DNA of 46,550 bases from Grimontia indica (GCF_000333895.2 NZ_ANFM02000005.1:1-46550); one strand, 5' to 3'; shown: positions 8,092 through 16,149, counted from the first letter of the stretch. Program-made: numbers and translations. The notes: a model not told the origin generated them from the sequence alone.

Positions 8092-8958
8092 ATGCAGCTT
8101 TCAATCTGTACCATTTCATTCCGACACCAGCTTGTTTCAATGGACAATCTGGCGGAGTGGGCTTGTTGCCACGGGTTTCAGGGTATTGAGCTTTGGGGAG
8201 CTCATGCCCTGAGCCTGGAGGCACAGCCGCAATATGATGCCAAGTGGCTTAACGACATGGGACTATCGATTTCCATGTTAAGTGACTATTTGCCCATTGC
8301 GGGTGATAAGCGCAATGCCTGGCAAAAATGCCGCCATATCTGTCGATTGGCAAAACAGTGGGATACCAAGAAGGTGCGCACTTTTGCTGGTCACCAAGCG
8401 AGTAGCGAAGTGGGAGCAATAGCGCGTAAGGAAATGACACAGCGCCTGAGAGGGATCTGTGAGTACGCCGCCGATCAGGGTTTGGATGTGCTGGTAGAAA
8501 CCCATCCCGGTACGTTGGCCGACACCTCATCATCAATCATGCAGTTGATTGATGAAGTTGATCATCCAGCACTGAAGCTTAATTACGACACCTTGCATGT
8601 TTGGGAGTCCGGCGAGGATCCGGCTCAATTTCACCAGCAGGTAGAAGAGCACGTTGGTCATTACCACCTTAAGAATGTGCTGTCGCGGGAACTGCTAACC
8701 GTTTTCGCTCCGGAAAACGTCTACTCGCCAGCAGGGAGTCGATACGGCATGGTGCCGTTGCTGGAAGGGGCAATGGACTACCAACAGTTTTTGTCACAGG
8801 TACTCGGTAAGCCTGCAGCGACGGCTTCATTGGAATGGTTTGGACATAATGTGAAACAGACATTATTGGATGACAAAGCGGCATTGGATGAGATGAAACT
8901 GAGCTTACTGAGAGAGAACTCATCAAGAATTGTTGGCTGCCCAGATTATTTAACCTGA
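8092..8958 (+). CDS. asbF: 3-dehydroshikimate dehydratase, AsbF-like
   Basis: This TIM-barrel enzyme of the sugar phosphate isomerase/epimerase-like (xylose isomerase) superfamily has 288 residues; Bacillus AsbF has about 280. It converts 3-dehydroshikimate to 3,4-dihydroxybenzoate, the catechol precursor of petrobactin. The N-terminus MQLSICTISFRHQL closely resembles the Bacillus AsbF N-terminus as I remember it. The likely metal and catalytic residues are present: VETHP (Glu137, His139), LNYDTLHVWESG (Asp166, His169), HYHLKN (His190, His192) and SLEWFGHN (Glu248). A TTG at 8083 would extend it by three residues, but the ATG at 8092 matches the family start and lies one base after the asbDE stop. 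It is the last gene of the operon; a weak hairpin follows. Confidence 0.9.
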   Translation: MQLSICTISFRHQLVSMDNLAEWACCHGFQGIELWGAHALSLEAQPQYDAKWLNDMGLSISMLSDYLPIAGDKRNAWQKCRHICRLAKQWDTKKVRTFAGHQASSEVGAIARKEMTQRLRGICEYAADQGLDVLVETHPGTLADTSSSIMQLIDEVDHPALKLNYDTLHVWESGEDPAQFHQQVEEHVGHYHLKNVLSRELLTVFAPENVYSPAGSRYGMVPLLEGAMDYQQFLSQVLGKPAATASLEWFGHNVKQTLLDDKAALDEMKLSLLRENSSRIVGCPDYLT

Positions 8959-8978
8959 TTATGTGATCTCGGTCTCCC

Positions 8979-8998
8979 TAAAGCAGGTTCGTGCTTTA
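8979..8998 (+). terminator. Weak hairpin after asbF
   Basis: TAAAGCA and TGCTTTA form a 7-bp stem with a 6-base loop, with no long T run behind it. It may slow or partly end the asb transcript, allowing some read-through into the regulator gene. Confidence 0.4.
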
Positions 8999-9004
8999 AC
9001 TTTA

Positions 9005-9035
9005 AATAATGATATTGATAATCGAAATCATTATC
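9005..9035 (+). promoter_or_regulatory. Overlapping Fur boxes before the regulator gene
   Basis: GATAATCGAAATCATTATC (9017-9035) matches the Fur consensus at 16 of 19 positions. AATAATGATATTGATAATC (9005-9023) matches at 15 of 19 and overlaps it by 7. Such overlapping sites are typical of strongly Fur-repressed promoters. They lie about 30-60 bases before the regulator start. Confidence 0.85.
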
Positions 9036-9066
9036 GTTTATGAGTTAGTAACCTTTAGGTAACGGA

Positions 9067-9771
9067 ATGTCCCTACACAGTGCACCATCGGCAGGGCAAA
9101 TCCTGATTGTTGACAGAAACCGAACGTATTGCGAAAAGCTGATACATCGTTTCAATGAGAAAGGCTTTGCCATCAGGCGTTGTGTTTCTGATTCACAGGC
9201 TTCAGACATCTATCGAACCACCAATCTCGATCTCGTCATCTTTGCTGCCGACCTGCCTGAAATGGAAGGTTTTCGTTTGCTGAAACGCTACCGGGAGGAG
9301 GCCGCAACGCCGATTCTGATGCTGGATGATACATACAATCACCATGATTGCATGAACTGCTTTTTGTTTGGCGCTGATGACTATATAACGAGGCAGCAGC
9401 CTCTGGATGAAATCGTTTGGCGTGCTGCTGCCGTGCTAAGGCGAAGCGCTCAGATTCCTACCAAGGAGAACAAAACCCAATTGGTGGTGGACGAGTTGGT
9501 ACTGGACAGAAAATATCAGACTGTTTTCTATGATGGAGAGGAAGTCTCTGTCACACCCATTCAGTTCAAATTGCTCTGGACATTGGTGTTCCAGCAGCAT
9601 CAGGTGTTATCCAAAGACTTTCTCTACAGGCAGGTATTGGCGAGGGACTTCCAAAAGTACGATCGCAGTCTTGATATGCATTTGAGCAGAGTGCGTAAGA
9701 AGCTGGTGGGGGTCGGCATGGCGGCTGAGCGATTACAGACCGCCCATGGAAAAGGGTATTGCTTCTCTTAA
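9067..9771 (+). CDS. OmpR-type transcriptional regulator with degenerate receiver domain
   Basis: The 234-residue protein has a receiver-like domain (about 11-125) and a C-terminal OmpR/PhoB winged helix (about 138-234; VTPIQFKLLWTLV, DRSLDMHLSRVRKKL, TAHGKGYCF). The fold is recognisable, but the phosphorylation residues are replaced. The acceptor Asp position in DLVIFAADLPEMEG is Ala60, the conserved Thr/Ser position is Asp87 (PILMLDD), and the conserved Lys position is Arg109 (YITRQQP). Only one acidic residue of the usual pair remains (Asp16, then Arg17). It is probably controlled by something other than a kinase, and no histidine kinase lies nearby. It has its own Fur boxes, between the siderophore operon and the receptor gene, so I infer regulation of one or both. 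ATG at 9067, with AGGTAACGGA just before it. Confidence 0.88.
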   Translation: MSLHSAPSAGQILIVDRNRTYCEKLIHRFNEKGFAIRRCVSDSQASDIYRTTNLDLVIFAADLPEMEGFRLLKRYREEAATPILMLDDTYNHHDCMNCFLFGADDYITRQQPLDEIVWRAAAVLRRSAQIPTKENKTQLVVDELVLDRKYQTVFYDGEEVSVTPIQFKLLWTLVFQQHQVLSKDFLYRQVLARDFQKYDRSLDMHLSRVRKKLVGVGMAAERLQTAHGKGYCFS

Positions 9772-9795
9772 ATAGCGCCATCTGGCGCTATTTTT
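9771..9795 (+). terminator. Terminator of the regulator gene
   Basis: A 10-bp perfect stem, AATAGCGCCA with TGGCGCTATT, closes a 2-base loop and is followed by TTT. It begins on the last base of the regulator stop codon, so the TonB receptor is a separate transcription unit. Confidence 0.88.
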
Positions 9796-9885
9796 ATAAA
9801 TGTCTTACTTATCAATAAATTAGTTTTATTAGGCTGACTTTGTAACAGTTGTAAAAGGCGTTTACAGCACAACGTATCAATGAAT

Positions 9886-9904
9886 AATAATGCGAATCAT
9901 TATC
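9886..9904 (+). promoter_or_regulatory. Fur box before the TonB-dependent receptor
   Basis: AATAATGCGAATCATTATC matches the Fur consensus at 16 of 19 positions, with an intact right arm. It lies 22 bases before the receptor start codon, where bound Fur would block the promoter or early transcript. Confidence 0.85.
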
Positions 9905-9926
9905 ATTGTAGTTGCAGGACGTTGTA

Positions 9927-11858
9927 ATGTTTCAAGGAAGCTCTTTTAAAATCTCTCCACTCAGTGCCGCTGTTATCGCCGCTCTGTTTTCTCAATCTGC
10001 CATCGCCAATACTGATGACCACGAAACTATCGTTGTCACTGGAAACACCCAGGCAGCACCAGAAGTATTCGTCGATTCTGATCAGTTGGATGCCATTCAG
10101 GCGAACGACCTGAACGATATCTTCCGTTCAAGTGCTGAAGTCTCTGTGGGCGGTAGCACTGACTATGCGCAGAAAGTCTATGTTCGTGGTCTCGAAGACA
10201 CCATGCTGAACGTAACCATTGATGGTGCGGTTCAATCAGGTTCGCTATTCCACCACCAAGGTAGCCTGTTTGTCGAGCCTGAACTGCTCGAGCAAATTGA
10301 GGTTTCTGCTGGCGCTGGCCGCGCGACTGACGGTGCTGGTGCGTTGGGTGGTGCCATTCGAATGAAGACAAAAGACCCACGTACACTTTTGGCCGCAGGT
10401 GAAAACTTCGGTGGGCGTGTAAAAACTGTCTTTAACGACAACACTGATGGTTTTAAAACGACCGCCAGTGGTTATGGTGCTATAACGGACAGTGTGAGTG
10501 TCTTGGCTTCTCTGGGTTATAACGACCAAGATGACTATAAAGATGGTAACGGCGACACGGCTGAGCACACTGGTTTCCGCAATGGCTCAGGATTCGCTAA
10601 AGTCGTTGGTGAGTTGACTGAAGACCAAACAATTATCGTCAGCTATGAGCGCAAAGAAGACAAAGCAACACGCTATGCCCGTCCTCACATGGGTGACTTC
10701 TCGAGAAACTACCCGCTCGAGCAAGAAACCTATCGCGATACAGCGACACTGAATTATGTCTTAGCGCCGAACAGTAAGTGGTTAAACCTCGATACCACTT
10801 TTTACTACACCGATCTTGAACTTGAGCGTTTGAATGACCCTCGTTGGGGAACGTATGTCGGTAACACTGAAACTGTCGGTGGTGATATCCGCAACACATC
10901 AGCGCTTGAAAAACTGACTCTGATTTATGGTACTGATTTCCGTCAGGATACCTCTACATTCAGCGGCAGTGGCCAAACGTTTGAAGACAAGGGCGATCAG
11001 TTTGGTGTCTATGTTCAGGGTGATTACAACGCAACAGAATCACTGGTTCTGAGCGCTGGTGCACGCTATGACCGTTATTCTCTGGATGAAGATCTGCGTG
11101 ATGGTGATACCCGCTCTGAAGGCACCGATATTTCAGACAACGGTTTCAGTCCGAATGCTGCAGTGACTTACTACATCACCAAAGATCTGAATGTCGTGTT
11201 GGGGTACGCAGAAGCGTTCCGTGGCCCTCAAGTGGGCGAACTTTGGCTGCTGGACTACGTGTATAGCTCGGAGGACCGTAAAGGCGAAACGGCGAAAAAT
11301 ACCGAGTTTACCGTGAACTGGAGCTTCGATAACGGTTATGTGTCAGCGCAGGTCTTTGATAGCGAAATTGAAGACGTGGTAGATCGCGACAGCACTGTTT
11401 ACGAAAACAGCGGCACACTGGACAACAAAGGCTTCAACATCACCGCTGCATACCAGCTGGATAGCCTCACTGCGACGATTGGCTTCAGCCGAGCGCAACC
11501 TGAATTTAACGGTGAGCCACTCAATGATGGCAGCATGAACATCGGTACTTCTATCGGTGACACGCTGGTAACCTCATTGAGCTACTATGCTAATGACGAT
11601 CTGGAGTTTGGCTGGACGGGCCGCTTTGTTGACCGCCTGACAGATGTGCCAGAAGGTACCGAAGAAAAACCTGGCTACGGCGTGCATGATATTTACGCAC
11701 AGTGGATGCCAGTTTCTGGTGAAGACCTGACGCTGACAGCGTCAGTGAAAAACGTCTTTGATAAGGCTTACCGTGATCAATCTAGCCTTAGCGAAGATTA
11801 CAACGGTCCACTCGAAGCGGGTCGTAACATCCGTCTGGGACTGAACTGGGGCTTCTAA
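9927..11858 (+). CDS. TonB-dependent outer-membrane siderophore receptor
   Basis: The 643-residue protein has a Sec signal peptide (SAAVIAALFSQSAIA, cleavage likely after Ala27), a TonB box ETIVVTG at 33-39, and a plug domain (about 40-160; QKVYVRGLEDTMLNVTIDG and GAGRATDGAGALGGAIRM are plug marks). A 22-strand-type beta barrel ends in the C-terminal aromatic RNIRLGLNWGF. Such receptors import ferric siderophores through the outer membrane using TonB energy. Position beside an asb-type operon and a Fur box suggests the ferric-petrobactin-type receptor. Heme or other catecholate substrates are not excluded by sequence alone. The frame can begin at a TTG at 9912, but the ATG at 9927 has AGGA seven bases before it and gives a normal signal peptide. 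Confidence 0.92.
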   Translation: MFQGSSFKISPLSAAVIAALFSQSAIANTDDHETIVVTGNTQAAPEVFVDSDQLDAIQANDLNDIFRSSAEVSVGGSTDYAQKVYVRGLEDTMLNVTIDGAVQSGSLFHHQGSLFVEPELLEQIEVSAGAGRATDGAGALGGAIRMKTKDPRTLLAAGENFGGRVKTVFNDNTDGFKTTASGYGAITDSVSVLASLGYNDQDDYKDGNGDTAEHTGFRNGSGFAKVVGELTEDQTIIVSYERKEDKATRYARPHMGDFSRNYPLEQETYRDTATLNYVLAPNSKWLNLDTTFYYTDLELERLNDPRWGTYVGNTETVGGDIRNTSALEKLTLIYGTDFRQDTSTFSGSGQTFEDKGDQFGVYVQGDYNATESLVLSAGARYDRYSLDEDLRDGDTRSEGTDISDNGFSPNAAVTYYITKDLNVVLGYAEAFRGPQVGELWLLDYVYSSEDRKGETAKNTEFTVNWSFDNGYVSAQVFDSEIEDVVDRDSTVYENSGTLDNKGFNITAAYQLDSLTATIGFSRAQPEFNGEPLNDGSMNIGTSIGDTLVTSLSYYANDDLEFGWTGRFVDRLTDVPEGTEEKPGYGVHDIYAQWMPVSGEDLTLTASVKNVFDKAYRDQSSLSEDYNGPLEAGRNIRLGLNWGF

Positions 11859-11867
11859 GTCTCAATG

Positions 11868-11896
11868 AAGGGGAGTTTGGCTCCCCTTTATTTTTC
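11868..11896 (+). terminator. Terminator of the receptor gene
   Basis: AAGGGGAG and CTCCCCTT pair around a 5-base loop, followed by TATTTTTCT. It lies 10 bases after the receptor stop and closes the iron island. Confidence 0.9.
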
Positions 11897-12020
11897 TCCT
11901 CTGCCTCGCCTACCTGTTTTTGATCTTCTCGGCATAATTCCGCACTCTCCGTAACCTTCTGTGATTGTCCTAAGTCCTGACTGCTAAGATTGAAATAATC
12001 CCTTTTTAGGTGGTGACATC

Positions 12021-12869
12021 ATGAAAAAAGACATTCTGATGATCCTTTTCATCTGTATGTTTCTTCTCGGATTCTGGATGGCAATGTCGCCAGCAGAAGC
12101 CAATCCCTGGGAGGAGGTGCAGGAACCGTATCTTGGTGTGGAACAATCGATTGGGAGTTACGCCAATGGCTGCCTGAGTGGTGGTGAAGCCTTGCCGTTG
12201 AAAGGCGAAGGGTATCAGGTGATTCGTCCTTCAAGGAACCGTTATTACGGCCACCCGAACATGATTGCCTATCTCACTAAGCTGGCCAAGAAAACCAAAG
12301 GTTTTGGCTTGGACGACTTGATGATTGCAGATATTTCGATGCCGCGCGGTGGTAATTTCACCAAAGGACATTCCAGCCACCAGACAGGATTAGACGCTGA
12401 TATCTGGCTGAGTTTTGCGCCGGAATCGCTAACCAAAGATTCCCTGGAAAGTCCGACGGCCGTCAGCATGGTGGACTTGCAGAATTACGCACTGAAACGT
12501 GATAACTGGCTGAAAGAACATGCCATTTTGTTTCAGGTGGCGGCATCTGAGCCAGAGGTGGCGCGTATTTTTGTCCACCCTGTGATTAAAGAGACCTTGT
12601 GTGAAATGGCATGGGAAGACAGAAACTGGCTACGCAAGGTACGTCCATGGTGGGGGCATCATTACCACATGCATGTCAGGCTTCAATGTCCTGAAGGCAG
12701 CTTAAACTGTATTTCCCAGAATGCACCGCCAACAGGTGATGGTTGCGGTGCGGAGTTAATCAGTTGGCGCCCGAAACCTGTCGACGAAACAAAAACAGTA
12801 GCGACCACCACCAAGAAAAAGCGGGTGAAGATAAAACCGGGTCAGTGTGAGGTGGTATTAACCCAGTAA
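12021..12869 (+). CDS. mepA: Penicillin-insensitive murein DD-endopeptidase MepA
   Basis: This periplasmic LAS-family metallopeptidase cleaves D-alanyl-meso-diaminopimelate crosslinks in peptidoglycan. It has 282 residues (E. coli MepA 274). The signal peptide is hydrophobic from about 4 to 22, with likely cleavage AEA|N after Ala27. Zinc ligands are visible in GHSSHQTGLDADIW (His120, Asp127) and in WWGHHYHMHVRL near the C-terminal third. Conserved cysteines at the N-terminal CLSGGE and in the C-terminal third are typical of the family. A Lys-rich C-terminal tail follows. The start is preceded by AGGTGGTG. It appears monocistronic, and its terminator is shared with the convergent ferredoxin gene. 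Confidence 0.95.
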   Translation: MKKDILMILFICMFLLGFWMAMSPAEANPWEEVQEPYLGVEQSIGSYANGCLSGGEALPLKGEGYQVIRPSRNRYYGHPNMIAYLTKLAKKTKGFGLDDLMIADISMPRGGNFTKGHSSHQTGLDADIWLSFAPESLTKDSLESPTAVSMVDLQNYALKRDNWLKEHAILFQVAASEPEVARIFVHPVIKETLCEMAWEDRNWLRKVRPWWGHHYHMHVRLQCPEGSLNCISQNAPPTGDGCGAELISWRPKPVDETKTVATTTKKKRVKIKPGQCEVVLTQ

Positions 12870-12887
12870 TTTTCCTTGTTTAGATAC

Positions 12888-12915
12888 AAGAAAAGCGCCG
12901 AAAGGCGCTTTTCTT
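12888..12915. terminator. Bidirectional terminator between mepA and yfhL
   Basis: A 12-bp stem, AAGAAAAGCGCC with GGCGCTTTTCTT, has a GAAA tetraloop. A and T tails on either side allow use by both convergent transcripts. Confidence 0.88.
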
Positions 12916-12932
12916 CATTAACCTATTAAGGC

Positions 12933-13187
12933 TTAAACCAAACCCTGGAGTTTGACGAACTTTTCCAGTAACTCATCATTGGTTTCCTTATGTTCAGGAT
13001 CAATGATGATGCAGTTGGTGATAGGGCATACCGACTGACAGGTTGGCTTTTCATAGTGACCCACGCATTCCGTGCATTTGTCCGGATCAATTTCGTAGAT
13101 CTCTGCGCCGAAAGTAATCGCTTCATTTGGACATTCAGGATCACACATATCGCAGTTAATGCACTTCTCGGTGATCAGTAGTGCCAT
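12933..13187 (-). CDS. yfhL: YfhL-family 2[4Fe-4S] ferredoxin
   Basis: A small electron carrier of 84 residues (E. coli YfhL 86). The first cluster motif is CINCDMCDPECP. The second is CTECVGHYEKPTCQSVCP, with the longer Cys spacing and the C-terminal extension typical of Allochromatium-type ferredoxins. The gene begins 3 bases after the trhP stop, so the two are co-transcribed. The pairing suggests the ferredoxin supplies electrons or otherwise serves the TrhP-dependent tRNA hydroxylation; this is inference from adjacency. Confidence 0.95.
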   Translation of the reverse strand: MALLITEKCINCDMCDPECPNEAITFGAEIYEIDPDKCTECVGHYEKPTCQSVCPITNCIIIDPEHKETNDELLEKFVKLQGLV

Positions 13188-13190
13188 CGA

Positions 13191-14588
13191 TTACGCACTC
13201 ACCGCTTGTGGAGCATTTGGGTTACGGGTGTTCGCACCGTCGGTCAGGTTACGCATCAGCAGTGCAAATTCCAGATCCATGTCTTCCGGCACTGGAATGT
13301 AAACGAAGTGACCATTACCTTTAGCATCGTCAATCGTTTCACCTTTGCGGTTTTCCATCGCGTCCAGTTTGAAGACGACATTGCCTTTCGGCGTCATCAG
13401 CTCGAGTGAATCACCAGTGATGAATTTGTTCTTCACTTCTACTTCCGCCATGCCTTCGCGGCGCTTACCGGTGAATTCGCCCACAAACTGCTGGCTGTCA
13501 GACACTGAGTAGCCGTAGTCATAGTTTTGGTATTCGCTGTGGGTGTGACGGCGCAGGAAGCCTTCGGTGTAACCACGGTGAGCCAAGCTTTCCAGTGTGG
13601 TCATCAGGGTTTCATCGAACGGTTTGCCTGCAACGGCATCATCAATCGCTTTACGGTAAACCTGTGCTGTACGCGCACAGTAATAGAAAGACTTGGTACG
13701 GCCTTCGATCTTCAGCGAGTGAACGCCCATCTTAGTCAGACGATCAACGTGTTGAATCGCACGCAGATCTTTCGAGTTCATGATGTAAGTGCCGTGCTCG
13801 TCTTCAAACGCCGCCATTTTTTCGTCTGGGCGATGCGCTTCGCTCAGCAGAACCACTTCATCAGTAGGTTTGCCGAGACCAATGGTGTTGTCTGGACGCT
13901 CTTCAGCTTCTTGGATTTGAACCGATGCTGCAGGCTGGATCTCAACGATTTGGCCTGTTTCGTCTTCAGTCGCTTTCTCTGTTTTGTATTCCCAGCGGCA
14001 TGCGTTGGTGCAGGTGCCTTGGTTAGGGTCACGTTTGTTGATGTAGCCAGACAGCAGACAACGGCCAGAGTAAGCCATGCAAAGTGCACCGTGAACGAAG
14101 ATTTCCAGCTCCATTTCAGGCACTTCTTTGCGGATTTCTTCGATTTCTTCCAGCGACAGCTCGCGGGAAAGAATCACACGCTCAACGCCTTGGGTTTGCC
14201 AGAACTTAACCGTCGCCCAGTTCACCGCGTTCGCCTGTACGGACAGGTGAATAGCCATCTCAGGGAATGCTTCACGTACCATCATGATCAGACCTGGGTC
14301 AGACATGATCAGCGCGTCAGGGCCCATATCAACCACCGGCTTCAGGTCACGGATAAAGGTTTTCAGCTTTGAGTTGTGAGGCTGGATGTTACATACCACG
14401 TAGAACTTCTTGCCAAGCGCATGCGCTTCATCGATACCGATTTGCAGGTTCTCGTGGTTGAACTCATTGTTACGCACGCGAAGGCTGTAACGAGGTTGGC
14501 CGGCATATACCGCGTCAGCGCCATAGGCAAAGGCGTAGCGCATGTTTTTCAAGCTACCGGCTGGGGACAAAAGTTCTGGTACAAACAT
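13191..14588 (-). CDS. trhP: U32-family tRNA 5-hydroxyuridine synthesis protein TrhP (YegQ)
   Basis: This 465-residue protein is nearly collinear with E. coli YegQ/TrhP (453 residues), which takes part in forming 5-hydroxyuridine at position 34 of certain tRNAs. The N-terminus MFVPELLSPAGSLKNMRYAF, the U32 signature EIFVHGALCMAYSGRCLLSGY and the cysteine pair in GTCTNACRWEY are present. A variable insert lies at about 210-250. The frame extends upstream to 14633, but the ATG at 14588 aligns with the E. coli start and has AGAAG eight bases ahead; the extra residues have no counterpart. It is followed after 3 bases by the ferredoxin gene and is divergent from the mepM-like gene. Confidence 0.95.
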   Translation of the reverse strand: MFVPELLSPAGSLKNMRYAFAYGADAVYAGQPRYSLRVRNNEFNHENLQIGIDEAHALGKKFYVVCNIQPHNSKLKTFIRDLKPVVDMGPDALIMSDPGLIMMVREAFPEMAIHLSVQANAVNWATVKFWQTQGVERVILSRELSLEEIEEIRKEVPEMELEIFVHGALCMAYSGRCLLSGYINKRDPNQGTCTNACRWEYKTEKATEDETGQIVEIQPAASVQIQEAEERPDNTIGLGKPTDEVVLLSEAHRPDEKMAAFEDEHGTYIMNSKDLRAIQHVDRLTKMGVHSLKIEGRTKSFYYCARTAQVYRKAIDDAVAGKPFDETLMTTLESLAHRGYTEGFLRRHTHSEYQNYDYGYSVSDSQQFVGEFTGKRREGMAEVEVKNKFITGDSLELMTPKGNVVFKLDAMENRKGETIDDAKGNGHFVYIPVPEDMDLEFALLMRNLTDGANTRNPNAPQAVSA

Positions 14589-14851
14589 AGTCATTGCTTC
14601 TACTAATTCTGAGTATAAGTCAGGCCGCATCAAAAAGTGGTGCGGGGAAGCGGGCGATTTTACTGTGATCTTGTTAACATAGCCAGTTCCGATCGGGAAA
14701 CCATTTGCAGAAAAGGTTGTCTTTTGGATGATTCAGGTCGACATTCATTTTTAGTGAATGATTTGACACAAGTTTGAAAAGGTATGTACGTTGTAAGGAT
14801 ATTCTCGGCTTTTTTAAGGCGAAAGAACCTGCAACATTGAGATGTGGACTG

Positions 14852-16129
14852 ATGTACGAAAAGAAAACCAAGAGATTTAGCATGCTGTCTAAATCGATGC
14901 TTGGCCTGATGGGCTTGTCGCTCGTGACGGTAGCAGTATCCTTTAATACGCTACAACAAGAGCCGATCCGGGTTGTCCCTCTCAATCTGCCAGAATCTGT
15001 CGTCCCTTCTTTTATTCAGAAAGAAGAACCAGTAAAGACGGAAAGTGCCGTCGACCTTCCTGCTTACGAATACACGATTCAGACTGGCGACAGTCTGAGC
15101 GAAATTTTCATGAAGCTCGGCATTCCGTATAGTGACCTGTTAAAGCTGATGGAAGCTGACCTTAACCACCTTCGCATCGATACCCTGCAACCCAATGACA
15201 TCCTGCGGTTTTGGGTTGACCCTGATGGAAAACATCTGCAAAAACTGGAGCTTGAGTTCAATATCGCCTCGAAAGTGCAATATGTACAACTTGATGATGG
15301 CAGCTATGAATTCAACGAAGTGTCGATTCCGGGGACTTGGGTTGAAACTGTCACAGTTGGCGATATTGAAGGCAGCTTCTCGGTCTCTGCGCGTCGTGCG
15401 GGCCTGAGCTACAACGATGTGGAAGTGATTACCAATCTGCTCAAGGACAAGATGAACTTCTCCCGCGATCTTCGCGCCGGAGATAAGTTTGAAGTGGTCC
15501 GTGCAGAGCAATTTGTGGATGGGCAGGCGAGTGGAGCGCGTGAAATTAAAGCGATCCGCATTGAACGCCGTGGCCGACCCATCACGGCTTACCTGCACAC
15601 CGATGGTAACTACTACGATAAAGACGGTCAGAGTCTGCAACGCGCCTTCCAGCGTTATCCGACCAATCGTAAAGAGCGTATCAGTTCGCACTTTAACCCA
15701 CGTCGTAAACACCCGGTTACTGGCCGTGTTTCGCCGCACAACGGGACTGACTTCGCGGTGAGAACAGGTACGCCTGTGGTTTCTACCGGTGATGGTGTGG
15801 TAGTGATGGTGCGTAATCACCCTTACGCAGGCAAATACGTGGTGATCGATCACGGTAACCAGTACAAAACCCGCTACTTGCACAACAGTAAGATTTTGGT
15901 GCGTAAAGGGCAGCGTGTGACCCGCGGTCAACGTATTGCGCTGTCTGGTCGGAGTGGCCGTGTTACTGGCCCGCACATTCACTACGAATTGTTGATTCGT
16001 GGCCGCGCGGTGAACCCGATGACGGCGAAGATCCCGATGGCCACTTCAGTAGCCCGTGCCGAAATGACCGACTTTAAGAAATCTGTCGCGGCTTACGATA
16101 AGAAAATGCTGAAAGCGCAGTTCAAGTAA
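14852..16129 (+). CDS. mepM: M23 murein DD-endopeptidase, MepM/ShyA-like
   Basis: A periplasmic, membrane-anchored peptidoglycan hydrolase that cleaves crosslinks for cell-wall growth. From this start it has 425 residues. It has an N-terminal membrane segment (LGLMGLSLVTVAVS), an OapA/LysM-like domain (about 72-120; YTIQTGDSLSEIFMKLGI), a linker domain, and the LytM catalytic domain (about 270-400) with zinc ligands His296 and Asp300 in HNGTDFA and the HIHYEL motif (His375, His377). Order and length match E. coli MepM and the Vibrio Shy endopeptidases; which Shy protein it corresponds to cannot be decided here. The frame is open from a TTG at 14774; ATGs at 14852 and 14882 both give good membrane anchors. 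Confidence 0.9.
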   Translation: MYEKKTKRFSMLSKSMLGLMGLSLVTVAVSFNTLQQEPIRVVPLNLPESVVPSFIQKEEPVKTESAVDLPAYEYTIQTGDSLSEIFMKLGIPYSDLLKLMEADLNHLRIDTLQPNDILRFWVDPDGKHLQKLELEFNIASKVQYVQLDDGSYEFNEVSIPGTWVETVTVGDIEGSFSVSARRAGLSYNDVEVITNLLKDKMNFSRDLRAGDKFEVVRAEQFVDGQASGAREIKAIRIERRGRPITAYLHTDGNYYDKDGQSLQRAFQRYPTNRKERISSHFNPRRKHPVTGRVSPHNGTDFAVRTGTPVVSTGDGVVVMVRNHPYAGKYVVIDHGNQYKTRYLHNSKILVRKGQRVTRGQRIALSGRSGRVTGPHIHYELLIRGRAVNPMTAKIPMATSVARAEMTDFKKSVAAYDKKMLKAQFK

Positions 16130-16149
16130 GCACGAACCAAAGAAATAAA

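Noticed and set aside
13527-14372. 281-codon open frame opposite trhP
   Set aside because: It lies entirely antisense to a well-conserved gene, with no ribosome-binding site or recognisable protein features.
14742-14760. Inverted repeat CATTCA-N7-TGAATG between trhP and mepM as an operator
   Set aside because: The arms are only six bases, match no regulator site I can name, and such repeats arise by chance in AT-rich gaps.
15140-15982. 280-codon open frame opposite the mepM-like gene
   Set aside because: It is antisense to the conserved M23 endopeptidase and has low-complexity Arg/Thr/Val/His content.
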